From Seison nebaliae (lineage: Eukaryota > Rotifera > Pararotatoria > Seisonacea > Seisonidae): a DNA stretch of 64,000 nucleotides. Below are positions 39,532 to 51,472 of this stretch, one piece after another. The stretch spans positions 62,001 to 126,000 of the forward strand of contig JALJEE010003038.1 of assembly GCA_023231475.1 (NCBI GenBank), in the 5' to 3' direction. The position numbers and the translations under genes are program-made. The notes below the pieces were generated by a model. The model ran no database searches, was not told the origin of the DNA, and worked only from the letters and a program-made list of their open reading frames with translations. How positions within the stretch are numbered: the first letter of the stretch is position 1; every line of letters begins with the position of its first letter.

Positions 39532-40218
39532 TCAGAAAGGAGCAGAATGACTTCCTCTTAGTTCCGTTTTCTGAGCATCATCCGATACATTTGTCAACGA
39601 TCGTGTTTTTTTTGTCAAATTGGACTTTTGTTCGTCTTTCGCTAATGTCGTCAGATCGTTTTGTTGGCGAGTAACGGCGATTTCTTCTTCATCGTAAAAT
39701 TGTTTCAATAGTCTCAGTTGGTCGATATCCTTTTGATTAATTGGTCCCAAATCTTTCCTAATTTTTTCAAAGGTATTTTGTCGAGCGAATTGTTGGAGTT
39801 GGAGAAGGAAAGCCGGATTTGGTCGAATTTGTACTCGACGAGCCTTCACCATTTTGATGACATCCACCCATCTGAATTGAGAGATACATGTTAGATAAGC
39901 TATGACTATTGTTGCACTTCTCGATACTCCCACTAAACAATGAACGAGAACTGCTTTATTTTTCATTCGATATTGATGAATTAATTTGATACATTCTTCG
40001 AAATATTGACTAATATTCGCGTCGACCGTATCATCGATACTAATTCGATGTAATTTTATTTTATTTGCACGATGAACTGACGAACGTCGTTTCTCCGAAC
40101 CAGAAAGAAGGCGAATAATTAATTGAATGTTATTCTTCTCAAGAAATGATTTGGAATATGAATCTTTTATATCTCCAATGAACAAATTATCGATAATTTT
40201 TGATGGACCTAAACCCAT
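39532..40218 (-). CDS. Dual-specificity phosphatase, DUSP15/DUSP22 type
   Basis: A single exon of 228 codons. It starts MGLGPSKIIDNLFIGDIKD; Gly2 in this context is the N-myristoylation site typical of DUSP15 and DUSP22. The catalytic loop HCLVGVSR has the HCX5R signature, the general-acid Asp is likely within DDTVD, and IRPNPAFLLQLQQF is the conserved motif after it. The C-terminal 70 residues are charged and Ser/Thr-rich with no known domain, longer than in DUSP22 itself. Substrates would be phosphotyrosine/phosphothreonine proteins in signalling (JNK-pathway regulation in vertebrates), probably at membranes. It is transcribed from the same strand as the enolase-4-like gene, about 220 bp upstream of it. 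Confidence 0.92.
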   Translation of the reverse strand: MGLGPSKIIDNLFIGDIKDSYSKSFLEKNNIQLIIRLLSGSEKRRSSVHRANKIKLHRISIDDTVDANISQYFEECIKLIHQYRMKNKAVLVHCLVGVSRSATIVIAYLTCISQFRWVDVIKMVKARRVQIRPNPAFLLQLQQFARQNTFEKIRKDLGPINQKDIDQLRLLKQFYDEEEIAVTRQQNDLTTLAKDEQKSNLTKKTRSLTNVSDDAQKTELRGSHSAPF

Positions 40219-40544
40219 TGAAATGATTGTTCAATCAAATCAATGAAATTAATTTTCACTCCCTTTCTCTGTGTTTGGTGAAGAGATGATGTTGGGAAAT
40301 CTTTAAAATCTTTCTGAAACACAATTGAGAATGGAAATTCAAATGTTTATCCGTAATCTTTCTCTTGTCAGTTGATTATTTTTTATTTCTATCTCGTATT
40401 TTATTTAACACAAAACAATAGTTGAATGTTCAAATTCGGAAACTAATAAGAGACTTTCCTTTCGTACTCATTAGATGAATTTTGAAACAATAGAATTCGT
40501 AAAAAAGAGAAACAAATTAAATAATAGAAGCAATAAGATTAAAG

Positions 40545-40571
40545 ATATATATATATATATATATATATATA
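40545..40571. repeat. (AT)n microsatellite
   Basis: About 13 AT units just beyond the desaturase stop codon. Confidence 0.95.
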
Positions 40572-40614
40572 CGGATTATATATCAAATCATTTTGGTTTC
40601 CACATTCGATATCG

Positions 40615-42301
40615 TTACATGTGATATGACTCATACCACAAGTCTCCACTTTTTTTCAGAGATCTGAAAATTTAAATAATTAATGAAATGAAAGTAAAAT
40701 GTGATGAAAGAGATCACTCACCTGTAAATGTCTCCTACTCCATCTAATAAATTTCTTTTGCATACATATTTAATATCATGCTTTCTGCACAATTCTCTCA
40801 CTTCATGTTCGATTTTCGGATAATTATGACGAGGCATCAATGGAAATAGATGATGTTCGATTTGATAATTCAAATGACCGGAGAACCAGTTGTTGAAATA
40901 ATTCCCTTTGATATTACACGTGGAGACCATTTGTTGAGACATCCAATCCAATTTGGCATCATTCTTCTCCACTTCCATCGGAATGTGAGACATCTGCGTC
41001 ATGAAGACGAACCAAGAAGATTCGATTATTCTCATCGTGAAATAAAGCAATAAGGCTTTTCCCAATCCCAATTGGGGAATGAATGTGATTCCAAATCTCA
41101 AGAAGTAAAGTAGGAAAAGTGTCAGATCCTGTTAATATTAATTAATGACCGATTAATGTTATAAAGGAAGATTAACATAATATAATTTGCCACGAATGCA
41201 GAAGAAGAGTACTTCGTACACAAAGTAAAATGGTAACAACAATGGTGGTAGAACTGAATGAATTAGAGATATGAATGAAGGGAACATCTACTATATTAAA
41301 TTTCTAACAGAAAAAGAAATAGTCTTGTTGGAAATTGAAAGGTAAATAGCCGCGTCGTTTCGCTTTACCCCATTCCACTGGAATTTTCGAGCCCAAAACT
41401 AAAATATTTGGGAATTGAACATCCGGATCACGTTTCACTATATTGGGCTTAGCGTGATGAATGTTATGACGATAATTCCACCATCGTGTACTGAAACCCT
41501 GAAAGAGAATGGAATGAAGTTAAATGAAGTAGAAGTAGAAATAAATAAAGAAAGAAAATACTTTCATTAATCCGATAATAAGATTCTGTGCTAGACGGTC
41601 AAATTTATAATTATGGAATAATGCCATATGTCCGTAATCGTGTTGTGTCCATCCAGCTTGTGTTTGCATCGTACCCAAAAGGATTCCACTCACCAATACG
41701 GCTAGATAGCTGGTGGAGATGTTGTAGATGATGTAAGTGGCGATGACTTCTAATAAAACTAATTGGAGGAAATGTCCCAAAAAGAAGGATCGTTGTGATT
41801 TGAACATTCCTCTCTTCTCTAAATCGTCACGAAATTCTCTAAAATCTTTCTCTAATGCTAATGAAGAATGTTGAAATGTATTTAAAATATGATTAATATA
41901 ATCTAACCGACATTTCTATTTTCGTCGATCGCTTGTCCATCTGAGAAATTTCCAACGTGAAAATGATTCAATTTGGTGTATGCTCCCGAATCTTTCGGAT
42001 GAAATGCAATGAAAGCATCCTATTCACATTTATTTCAATATTTAACATTCTCGATTATAAATTTCCTAACAGTTGCATCTGAACCGACATAATGCTTCAA
42101 AATCTTCACTCCTCCTGGATGTCTATTTTTCCATCCACTATAGTCATAGACCTTCTGGTCAACAACAAACAATTCTTTACCATTCTCAATGGCTTCCTTC
42201 AACGTTTCGGCTGTATAAACTTTCTTCTTTTTTAATCCAGGATCTCCATCATTCAGCGGCTCAACCGTTCTTCTTGATACATTGTTCACCGTTCGACACA
42301 T
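40615..42301 (-). CDS. Front-end fatty acid desaturase (cytochrome b5 fusion, FADS type)
   Basis: Seven exons: 42301..42071, 42019..41908, 41857..41562, 41498..41309, 41253..41177, 41128..40722 and 40663..40615. They give about 453 aa, close to FADS2 (444). The N-terminal cytochrome b5 domain has the haem motif HPGG. The three desaturase His boxes are HDYGH, HNIHH and QIEHH; the Gln in place of the first His of box 3 is the mark of front-end (delta-5/delta-6) enzymes. Membrane segments flank them. The last 49-nt exon supplies the conserved tail RSLKKSGDLWYESYHM, which matches the vertebrate FADS ending. The enzyme sits in the ER and inserts double bases nearer the carboxyl end of polyunsaturated acyl chains, using electrons passed through cytochrome b5. 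Regioselectivity cannot be read from sequence. Confidence 0.95.
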
Positions 42302-42988
42302 TCGGTAGTGATGTCCGAAAAAGACTAACTAATATCTGAGGAAAGACATTCGAAAAAGAAAAAAAAGTGAGAGAATGAGAATAAAGAAACAATTAAGAAG
42401 GGAAAGAAAATGAGAGGAAATATTTTTATCGATCAATCAAGAAAAGTAGCAAAGAAGGAATGGGAAAATGGCGAGACTAATAAAAAAAGTAATTTGAATT
42501 AATAATGAATTTTCTCCGCCTGATTTATAACAGAAGATATGAAATCTTATTGATAACATTTATATTTACATTTTATTCGCCTCGCCCTTCAATTTCATTA
42601 ACAACAACGGTCGTCTTTGGCCATTCTTTTTAAAAGTGGATAGGTCATCACTAATATCATTTTGACGTAAAATATCAACTTTTTCTATTTATTCTACTCA
42701 AAATCTCCCATTAATATATATATATGGATATCATATAGCTACGAATATTTTAAGTAAAAAGTTACACCTCTCTCACACATTATGACACAAGCAGTTTATT
42801 TATGAGTACGAATGTCGAAACGTGTTGAAGAAACGAATGACAGAATGAATTTCTTTCAAATGAATGAAAATTACTTTTTTATGAGACTCTTATGAACTGG
42901 ATTTCTTTCTCATTTCTCCATACTTACTTATTAATTGGTAGAAAAAAGAAAATTTCATTTTCTTAATGATCTTTTTATTAGAAATTCA

Positions 42989-43847
42989 TTATTGATAAGA
43001 ATTAATTAAATTCATCATTTTGGCACCTGCGTTCTCGTTCACATCGTCCAGAAGTGACTCGTCTAATGATGCAGATCCCAAAGATAATTTATCTTTGCGT
43101 GTCACATATTCTTTGTATTTGTTATATTTCTGTCGGATTTTTTTTGTGCCCATGAATGTTCGATGTCCACCATATCTTCCATTTGAATCACATTAGAAAA
43201 GAAGAAATAAACAAATTTTAACTGAGCAATATATCCAATTTTACTTTGAAGTATTATGATGATCGCTCCGATGAATACTACTAGCACTACCGCGACGACT
43301 ATAACAATAATTGTATATTTTCTTTGTGGTGGTGACTCTTCTCTCAGTTTGATCTCTCTCTTCCAATTCTTTCCCAGTATCTTCACTTCGACAAAGAAAG
43401 TTTAGTTTATTTGAAAAAAAAGATAAACGACCGCGAAAGTTTCTTAATTGTAAACGATTTTCACTTATGATGAATTCATTTTTAAATTCTTTGAGATTTC
43501 GATATTCTCGATAAGTCAGCTGTAATATAATATTTTAACGATGCCATTCATAATCTACTTAACTTCCTTAATTAATTCTAAATACATTTTACAATAATAA
43601 TGATCGCCTTTTACATCGACCTTGAAAGCGCCTTGTTTCTTCACCTTCCATCTTCCGTGGTAAGTTGTATCAATAGTTTTCTGCAATTCCAAATGAAACA
43701 TTGTAAATTACAAGAAAAAACTCTCATTCTCCATTCAAATGCACAATATGTCTCTGGACGCCATCGCTCCTTGTACGGTTGATAAACATCAATGAAATCA
43801 TAATCAAATTTCACAGCTATTCTGTATAATTTTCTTCTTCTAAACAT
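42989..43847 (-). CDS. Single-pass membrane protein of unknown function
   Basis: Five exons: 43847..43722, 43680..43564, 43519..43432, 43385..43223 and 43175..42989. Introns are 41-47 nt and phases agree, giving about 226 aa. The N-terminal ~130 residues are rich in Tyr, Arg and Lys with two cysteines (ETYCAFEW, HYYCKMYL), suggesting a small disulfide-bonded ectodomain. One strong membrane segment (YTIIVIVVAVVLVVFIGAII) follows, then a basic and later acidic cytoplasmic tail (LSLGSASLDESLLDD). AATAAA follows the stop. No signal peptide is visible at the assigned ATG, so an upstream exon is likely missing. No family recognised. Confidence 0.6.
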
Positions 43848-44871
43848 AACAATTTATTCCACATGAAAATTCTCAGGAATAAAGAAACTCGAAAGAAGGT
43901 CTAAATGTGAAAGGCCAGAAACATCTTTTGTGTCGCATCTTAAATTTCCGTTTTACAGTTTTGTCACTCTTTCGAATATTTTTCAAGATTAATTGGAAAT
44001 CTCAATAAAAAAAAAACGAACATTTATTGATTCGGAAATCTGTTTGATTGTCAATAAATGTAGAATGATCGAATATTTTTTATCGATCTTTCCCAATTTC
44101 AATGCTTGATAAATTGGAATCTTTCTTTTTATTGAAGGTATCAGAAACCTAAAATTATTGACAACTATTAAATTTTATCGATTATTTGCGTCGTAAATTA
44201 AAACTTGTTGGATGATTTTGCGATGGAATTCTGATGAAAGTCATTTTCGGATGATATATATCAATTTCATATGTTATTCGTAAATAGATTAAAATAAAAA
44301 ATTCAAATAAAATGAAATAAATTAGAATGAAATCTCAAAAACGAATATCCCTTGTGAACGTTCTTATCTTTATACTTATTAGATTAATTAATTTTTGCAA
44401 TTTATCTCTTCTTCAAAATTGCGAGTCAGTAATACACAAATAAAGTTTCTAATGAATAAAGTTCGTTATATTCATAATCATAAAAAGGTTAAACCATTTT
44501 TTTGTTAAAGAATGGAAAATAGTCGAATTATTTCATACTTCATATGAAAAGTCACTGAGGAAGAGAGAGAAAAGTGAGATATGAATTGGAACATTATGAA
44601 ATAATTCATTCTATCAGATTTCAGCATGAACAGTAAAAGTTCTTAATTATCAATTCATTATCCGAATAATACATAATAGTATGACAATTATTTAGAATGA
44701 TGAATTTATTTGAAGAAAAGAGATTCATTGGAAAAGGGGAAAAAGAGAGTAATAAATAAATTATAAAAGTTCATATATTTTATTCTTTGCGGTTCTGTTA
44801 GAAGTAAAATAGGAGAATAGGAATAATATTTAAAATTGTTAAGTGGGCTCAAATATGGAAAACTGGTGAGA
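43848..44871. other. Non-coding gap
   Basis: Holds the 3' end of the CNOT3 gene and the 5' side of the preceding gene. No other exon is recognised, though a missing signal-peptide exon could lie at its left end. Confidence 0.4.
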
Positions 44872-47807
44872 TCATTTGTCGATGACTGACGTATTGGCGG
44901 AACAACTCCACATGTTGTCGAACTTAACTTCGAAACGGTCACTGGTTTCCTCTTCTTTCCACTCTTTGGCATTGAAATAGATATATCGGCCAACTTCAGA
45001 TTCATTACTTATTCGAATGGGTGCACTTGATCGTTTCATCCATGAATATGCAACTTTATGGAAGTCCCACATACGTTTCTTGAGAGCAGTAGCAGCTAAT
45101 CGTTGAGCTAATGTACCTTCCATAAAGAAGTAAATGAAAAATAAAGTGTCTTCTGGTAGTTTGGTATAATATTCGATGGTCATGGTGGTTGGTAAGCAAT
45201 CAGTCGGATAATATTCGGGTGTTGGTACATACATTCGTGGAATTTTTTGTTGAGACGAACTGAAATGGTACGGAAAATTTAGAATAAAAGTGAAAGTGAG
45301 ATGAACCTATCAACGTCCATCTCGATTGGATGTGGAAGGAAACTGGTGGCACCTTCAAGTGCATCTAATGCCAATAAATGTTCTTCATTGTATTGGAGAC
45401 CACCTGTGGGTTGAAGTAGTTCAATCCTCTTCTCCTCATGAATCAATGGCGTATGAATTTTGTCTTGTTGATCGTGTACGATATTGGTTGATGGCGGTTC
45501 CACCGAATGATATTTCGCTTCGAAATAATCCATTGTCTTTCTGAGTGCAGCCTTTGCGAATTCCGTTCCAAATCTCTCTAAAAATTTCATGGCGTCTTTA
45601 AACAGATGAGACGCTTCACCAACATTTTTATACGTGTCTAATAAACGTACGATAATCTGGAGAAATGGTGTAATCATTCGGGTGGGAGATGGAGCGGCAC
45701 TTCTCATGGAATTCCTAAACTCTTCAATCATGAATGTTTTCTCTTTATCTTTCTCTTTGATCGAATGAATACGAGCTGATTCGATCAAAATATCTGTCAT
45801 TACGAAAGTAATTAATGGATATGAGGATAATTGAGATATGTTGATTGTGGAGAGAGTGAGAGGCGGCCCACCAGACATATACAATTGAGGATATTCACTC
45901 TCCATATGATTGTCGAGAGAGAATTGTTGATCTAAATTCGTCATTGACGGTTTCGTCGTTCCAGTTGATGATATGGGAATATGATTGAATGAATGTGATA
46001 ATGGACGATGATGACGATCAGAAGAGAGGGGTGACGAATGATTATATATCTGATCACCGTCATCCATTGTGATGGTGGTAGTTGTTGATGTTGTTGGTGG
46101 TGAATGAATCGAACGATTCGTTGGACTATTTAAAAATTTTGGTAAATCCTGTGAGATCGAATTGGATGGCACTTGACTATATTTCGTAGTTGGAGTTGTG
46201 AGGAAAGTGGAAGAAGCATTCGTCATAGTCAATGTCGATGGTGACGAACAACGGTTTCCACTCGACTGACTATTCAAATGTAACATATCGACATAAGACA
46301 AATTTTGAGGTGTCGATACATCAGATATCGAAGGAAGTTTTCTCTTCATATCAGAATAAAATGTTGATGATCCCGATTTGAAGTCACAATCTTTCGATAA
46401 AAATGTTTTATCTTCATTCTCCTCCTCCGGATGACTGGCAGTGTCATGTGTACGACTCGTCATACCGGAAGAGGACGACGTTACATTATTCGCTGAAGAT
46501 TTCTTCAATAACGTCGATGTGGAAGATGTCATTTTTTCAATATCATTCTTCATTGACGATGATGGGAGGATAATGGATGAAGCTGTAGACGATATAATCT
46601 TCTTATTATTTCGTTGTTTATTCGACGTCCAATAACTGTTTGTTGACGATTCAACACCCGCCACATCTCCATTGTTGTTGTTGTTCATGTTAAGGGAAGC
46701 TGAATTGAGGATTTTTGCTGTCGTCGTCGAAGATGATGATAATGATATTGTAGTTGCAATTGTCGTAATTGAGAGAAGGGTTGTTGTAACAGTTACCGTA
46801 TTACCTGTCGTAATTGTGGTAGTTGTCGAGGTGGTTGGTATAATATTCGAATAATCATTCTTCGTTGTCCGATGTTTCTCATGTTGTTTCTTTGTTCCTT
46901 TCTTCCGATTATCATGTTGTTCAGTCATCAAATTCAAATGAGTCTGTTGCGAATGATGATGATGATTATTATTATTATTGTTGTTGTTGTTATTACTATT
47001 ATGATTTATAATATTTTCGTCTTTCATTGATAGATCACATAAGGACGATTTGGATGAACAAGGAGAGGAAGTGGAAGAATTGGTTGTTATCATTCCAAAC
47101 GATGGCGCTTCTTCCAAATTCAACGAAGTAAATAAATATTGGTTGTCATCATAATTTAAATTTTTGAAAGCATCAGACACATACGAATCAACTTCACTTC
47201 GTATCGATTTCACTTCTTCAATATCGATTGCATCATTATCAATTAGTCGAAGAATCTTCTCTAATGAATCGATATGATTATGATGAATGGTCATCCGATT
47301 CTTAATTTTCGGCAATTTATCTTTATCTTTATCACCTCGTCCTCTTCTCCTTTTCGACACTTCATATTCTGCTTCCAATTTCTCATGTTGAACTTTCAAT
47401 TCTTTTATAGTCTGATGGAGCCATTCATCAATCTGCATTTTCTCGTTATTGATTCGATCACTCTTCTCACCTAAACCTTTATCCAACGCCTCTTTACTAT
47501 ATGGCTTCCTTTTGAGTTGTTTCTCCTCAGCTCGAAATTGTTCCATTTTCAGTTCGATATCTCTCTTCACATCATTCAAATTTTTTTTCGATCTCAAATC
47601 ATTCATCTGAATCCAAGACTTGATTTGTTCTCTCATTCGTTGAAGTTTTTTGATTTCCTTCTTTAATTCCGTCTCATATTTATCCTTCTGGGAGGCGTTC
47701 ATTGTCGAATGAATCTTCTTCCAAATCTCATCGAATTGATCGATTCCTTCATAAATCTTCTTTATTGTCCGATCTACATCTGCCAATAATTTACGTCTCT
47801 CACTCAT
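44872..47807 (-). CDS. CNOT3: CCR4-NOT complex subunit 3
   Basis: Two exons: 47807..45307 and 45259..44872, joined by a 47-nt intron, giving about 962 aa. The N-terminal ~230 residues are the Not3 coiled-coil domain (EGIDQFDEIWKKIH, KDKYETELKKEIKKLQR, YSKEALDKGLGEK, EKILRLIDND). A long disordered middle follows, packed with Asn, His, Ser and Thr runs. The C-terminal NOT box spans the intron: YYPTDCLPTTMTIEYYTKL, DTLFFIYFFMEGTLAQRLAA and RYIYFNAKEW. This module pairs with CNOT2 and docks on CNOT1 in the cytoplasmic deadenylase complex that shortens mRNA poly(A) tails. Residues about 640-770 form an extra, predicted-helical block (RMITPFLQIIVRLLDTYKNV) with no counterpart I recall in CNOT3. The gene stands head-to-head with the plus-strand gene at 48492. 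Confidence 0.95.
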
Positions 47808-48491
47808 TCTTCATTCACTTTCACTTACTATCTGTCAAATGAAGAATTCTATCAAAACTTTTCAAGATTGACTTACCACCTTCTGAATTCGGAGGGAAAT
47901 AAAAAAGTTTACTGATATTTTAAAATTTTATCTGTTTTTTTTTTTAAATATCTTCATCTGCTTTATACAGTTCAATTTATATTTATTTAACGATCTGCCA
48001 TGTCAATTGGTTATTTTCATGTTTATATTTTCATGTTTACCAATATTCACCATTCCTTCCACCTTCTCCATTACTAATTCGATTTTCTCCTACTAAATCT
48101 TCTTCAAATGTTTAGCCCGACTTTTCCGTGCTAGATTTCTATTCGTTTCAAATCAACTGCTCTCTCCTATTTCATCCACATTCCATCTCAAGACTATCTA
48201 ATCTTTCTTTTATATAACTCTTTATCCAGAACTTGATTATTATATTCTCATATATTTATATGCAGAAATTATTATGATTATTATACGGTTCATTTTAGTA
48301 GTTTAACTAATAGATTTTAAGTAAAGGTTTAATAATTAATAAGTTTTAAGGAAAATAGGAATTGTTCATTATTTACCAAATTTTAATAAGAACGTGAAAT
48401 TATCCTAATTCAAATTGAGGTGTTTTTAATTCAGTTAAGTTCAATTTTAATATTCTATTTAATCGGTGATTTAGTTAATGTTTTGACGGTC
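47808..48491. other. Bidirectional promoter region
   Basis: Between the start of CNOT3 (minus) and the single-pass protein gene (plus). No exon is certain, but the second gene may have an extra first exon here: an acceptor-like site ends at 48434. Confidence 0.4.
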
Positions 48492-49161
48492 ATGATGCAA
48501 CCTCCTACTTATCCTCCTACTTATCGTCCTATCAAAGTTGTTACAACAACTTCTACAACGACTACGACTCCTATTCCTCCCGAGACTATTCCTAACTCCT
48601 TAACATATATCACTTACTTTCCATTTGCCAGTGGATTCGACAATCATTATGTGACAGATTATACTCGATTCCAAACGACATCAAACAGAGAATATCCCTT
48701 TTATGTATTTGTGTTATGCGGATTATGGTTAGGAAGTTTTAGAAATAAACATAAATTGAACTGACCTTGACATTAATTGAAGTGGATTCATTGTATTGAT
48801 TAATATTATTGTATACCTAGTTCTGAGAGGAATGGTCAAGAGTTTTCATGCAACATATGGTGACATTCCAGAAGTGGAGGGTGAAGGTGAAATACTTATG
48901 ACGATTGAAGACGCTAGAATGATACATTCGAGAGCGAAATATCGACCAGAAGTCATGCAGAAGACCGAAATTAAGGTCGTTCCACCTCCGAAGGATAAAA
49001 AAGAGAAAAAACAAACTTTAGTAGACAAAATTAAGGAAGTAACTGTTGACAAAGAAGAATCGAAGGATCCGAAGGAAAAAGTTAAAGATAAGAAGAGAAG
49101 AAAAAAACCACAGAAAAAAACTAATAAAGTTACAGATATTTTAAATAAATTTATAACTTAA
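48492..49161 (+). CDS. Small single-pass membrane protein with Lys-rich tail
   Basis: Two exons: 48492-48727 and 48783-49161, joined at a Cys codon across a 55-nt intron. The ectodomain is Pro/Thr/Tyr-rich (PPTYPPTYRP, then a Thr run). One membrane segment (FYVFVLCGLCGFIVLINIIV) follows. The cytoplasmic part includes KSFHATYGDIPEVEGEGE and a long Lys/Glu tail. A hydrophobic run just upstream (LSSILIFYLIGDLVNVL) follows an acceptor-like site, so a spliced signal peptide is likely and the given ATG may not be the true start. The layout (short ectodomain, single TM, cytosolic tail) recalls channel beta subunits such as KCNE in shape only. Function unknown. Confidence 0.6.
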
Positions 49162-50052
49162 CAACCTGATTGACTATTTGAGAATTTATTAATAAATTTA
49201 TATAATAAAATAAGTTATTAGAATTCAAATATTTTAGACCAGCAACTCTTTTTTTCAATTTCATTACATTTATTCGGATTTAAATAATGAATAACATTTG
49301 TTTCAGTTATTATTGAAATTCTTCGATTTGAATTTCTACGTTTTAACAACGATTAAATGTCTAATTAATATTTACTACCTTATTATTTAAGTATTACATA
49401 TTAATTAGACAAATGGAAATTTAGGGGAAAGAGTTTGGGTACATTTCATAATACCATTACTTTGAAGACAAATCATGATTAGTTCTATTAAACTTCATGA
49501 CTAGTTTTTCAATTTCACAATTCAAAAGAGGAACCAAATTCTATAATAAATAATATGTAAGAAATGAGAAAAAATTTATTTCCGACTAATAGTTGGAAGG
49601 GAAATGTTCAAGTGTCCTTCATCTTAACTCAAAAATGTCTCATTGCCTAAAAGGAAAAACCGATTAATTGCTGGAACAAATATGAAATTAGCCAAAACAG
49701 AATTATAATTAAGTGAAATATCCATAATAAAGTTACACAAAAACTTAGGAATTTAGATAGAGTAAGTTGACAGTTAAAATCGACGACAAAGCAAATTGAT
49801 AAGGAGGTGGGTGTCGTTAAAAGACAATATCTTATTAAAATAATATCTTCCCTATAACGTAACAGGTCACTTCAACGCAGAAGTAAATAATGAGGAACGA
49901 TAATTCTGGAGAATGTAAATATTAATTGATTGTTGTTAGCTATGACTAGTGTTGTCATGGTGACAATTTAATCAAACTTCTGTATTCAATGTCGGAAAAT
50001 TTCTTTTCATGAACCAATTTCTCTTTATGCAAAAAATTTTTGTGACCTGATA
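49162..50052. other. Non-coding spacer
   Basis: 3' flank of the single-pass protein gene and 5' flank of the receptor gene. Nothing else recognised. Confidence 0.5.
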
Positions 50053-51423
50053 ATGGATGTGGATTTTGGAGAAAGTTATACTTTATCCTTCACCGGATTT
50101 ATTCGCTTCTTTCTCACAATAACATTTTATTTATTTGCCATTGTCATCAATGGAGGAATGGTATCAGCATTATCAGGTAAAACGAATAAGATTAATATGC
50201 GATTGAAAAGAAAACGAATATTTTGCGACGTACTGATGAATGTCATTATCAGCGATATTTTTATTGGTCTTAATGGCATTTTAATACCAAATATGATTGA
50301 GGCTGTCTATGAATATCCGATGAGACAATGGAAGAATGGTCACCCGATTTTAGAGAAGAAATATTCTGGTATTGTTTGTCAATTACAAACGATGTCATTC
50401 CTTATGGTTCTAATAATGAATGTTTATGGTCTGTTCATATGTATCATTGAGAATTATATTTATCGAATGAGACCATCATTATTTTATTATGAACAATCAA
50501 TTGATAAGAATGACATAGATCGAACGATAAATAATCATAAAGTTCTCATCAGTAACGAGAGAATAGTAGCTCAGAAGAAATATGTGAACAAAAGGAAAAA
50601 AGCGAAGAAATTAAGACGATGGATAGTTCTTCTTATTTTGTGGATGTGTTCACTCTTCACATCCATAATCATCTCGTTCGTATGGTCAAGTAAATCAAGA
50701 TTCTATCGAGTTGAGAAACAATGTGATTTCTTATATAATGATTGTAATAAGAATTGGTATCAATCATTTTATGAAACGAACACTACATGTTCAACAAATC
50801 AACATCAAGCTAATCAGAGTCTCTTATTTTATAACTTTTTATTCCACTATTTATTTCCATCAGTCATCTGTTTCATCTTCCTGTTAATGGTGAGGAAAAA
50901 AATCAAGAGACAACAACGAATTCAACCAATATATTCTGAAATTAATTTCAATCCTAGTTTTTCCCAAAATTCTTCACCTGCTAATGATTATTTGACGGAA
51001 GAACAAAGTGAAATGAGTAGTACGGTGACAATAAATGAGAGTGAGATTAGAGAGAATCAGAATAATCCGAAATTTAAAGCAACCATTTTCAATGATTCCA
51101 TAACAATTCAATTAATCATTTTATTCGTTTTCCAGACAGGTGGTTTATTACCACTTTGGATATGTCAATTTCTCAGATATTATAAGTTTGAAGATATCAC
51201 TGCTACCATCGAACTCACATCGCCCTCTGTCGATTTGAGACAATTGGAAGATAAGAGACATTATATTTGGATGGTCTTATATTTCTGTTCAGTCTGGTTA
51301 TCTTATATAACACTACTCATCTTCAAACCAATCATTCTTATTATATCGAGTAAACAAATCAGGAAATCTTTTCATCGTTCGTTCGAATGTCGAACATTCC
51401 GACGGAATTATCGTTTCAAATAA
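50053..51423 (+). CDS. Divergent rhodopsin-like GPCR, intronless
   Basis: One exon of 456 codons with seven hydrophobic segments: FIRFFLTITFYLFAIVINGG (TM1), VLMNVIISDIFIGLNGIL (TM2), VCQLQTMSFLMVLIMNVYGL (TM3), WIVLLILWMCSLFTSIIISF (TM4), FHYLFPSVICFIFLL (TM5), ITIQLIILFVFQTGG (TM6) and MVLYFCSVWLSYITLL (TM7). The TM3 Cys can pair with an extracellular-loop-2 Cys. The D/ERY position reads ENY followed by IYRMRP, and TM7 has FKPIILI rather than NPxxY, so activation motifs are eroded. TM1 has an N in the expected place and TM2 a conserved SD. Loops 2 and 3 are long and basic or polar. Ligand unknown; aminergic or peptide receptors of this shape are both possible. The lack of introns in an intron-rich region might reflect retroposition. 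Confidence 0.75.
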   Translation: MDVDFGESYTLSFTGFIRFFLTITFYLFAIVINGGMVSALSGKTNKINMRLKRKRIFCDVLMNVIISDIFIGLNGILIPNMIEAVYEYPMRQWKNGHPILEKKYSGIVCQLQTMSFLMVLIMNVYGLFICIIENYIYRMRPSLFYYEQSIDKNDIDRTINNHKVLISNERIVAQKKYVNKRKKAKKLRRWIVLLILWMCSLFTSIIISFVWSSKSRFYRVEKQCDFLYNDCNKNWYQSFYETNTTCSTNQHQANQSLLFYNFLFHYLFPSVICFIFLLMVRKKIKRQQRIQPIYSEINFNPSFSQNSSPANDYLTEEQSEMSSTVTINESEIRENQNNPKFKATIFNDSITIQLIILFVFQTGGLLPLWICQFLRYYKFEDITATIELTSPSVDLRQLEDKRHYIWMVLYFCSVWLSYITLLIFKPIILIISSKQIRKSFHRSFECRTFRRNYRFK

Positions 51424-51472
51424 ATCTGTTCGTAATTTATTCACAGTAAGTTATATTGAAATGGAATGATTT

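Noticed and set aside
46441-46854. Plus-strand Val/Asp-rich frames opposite CNOT3
   Set aside because: Shadows of the Thr/Ser/Asn repeats of CNOT3.
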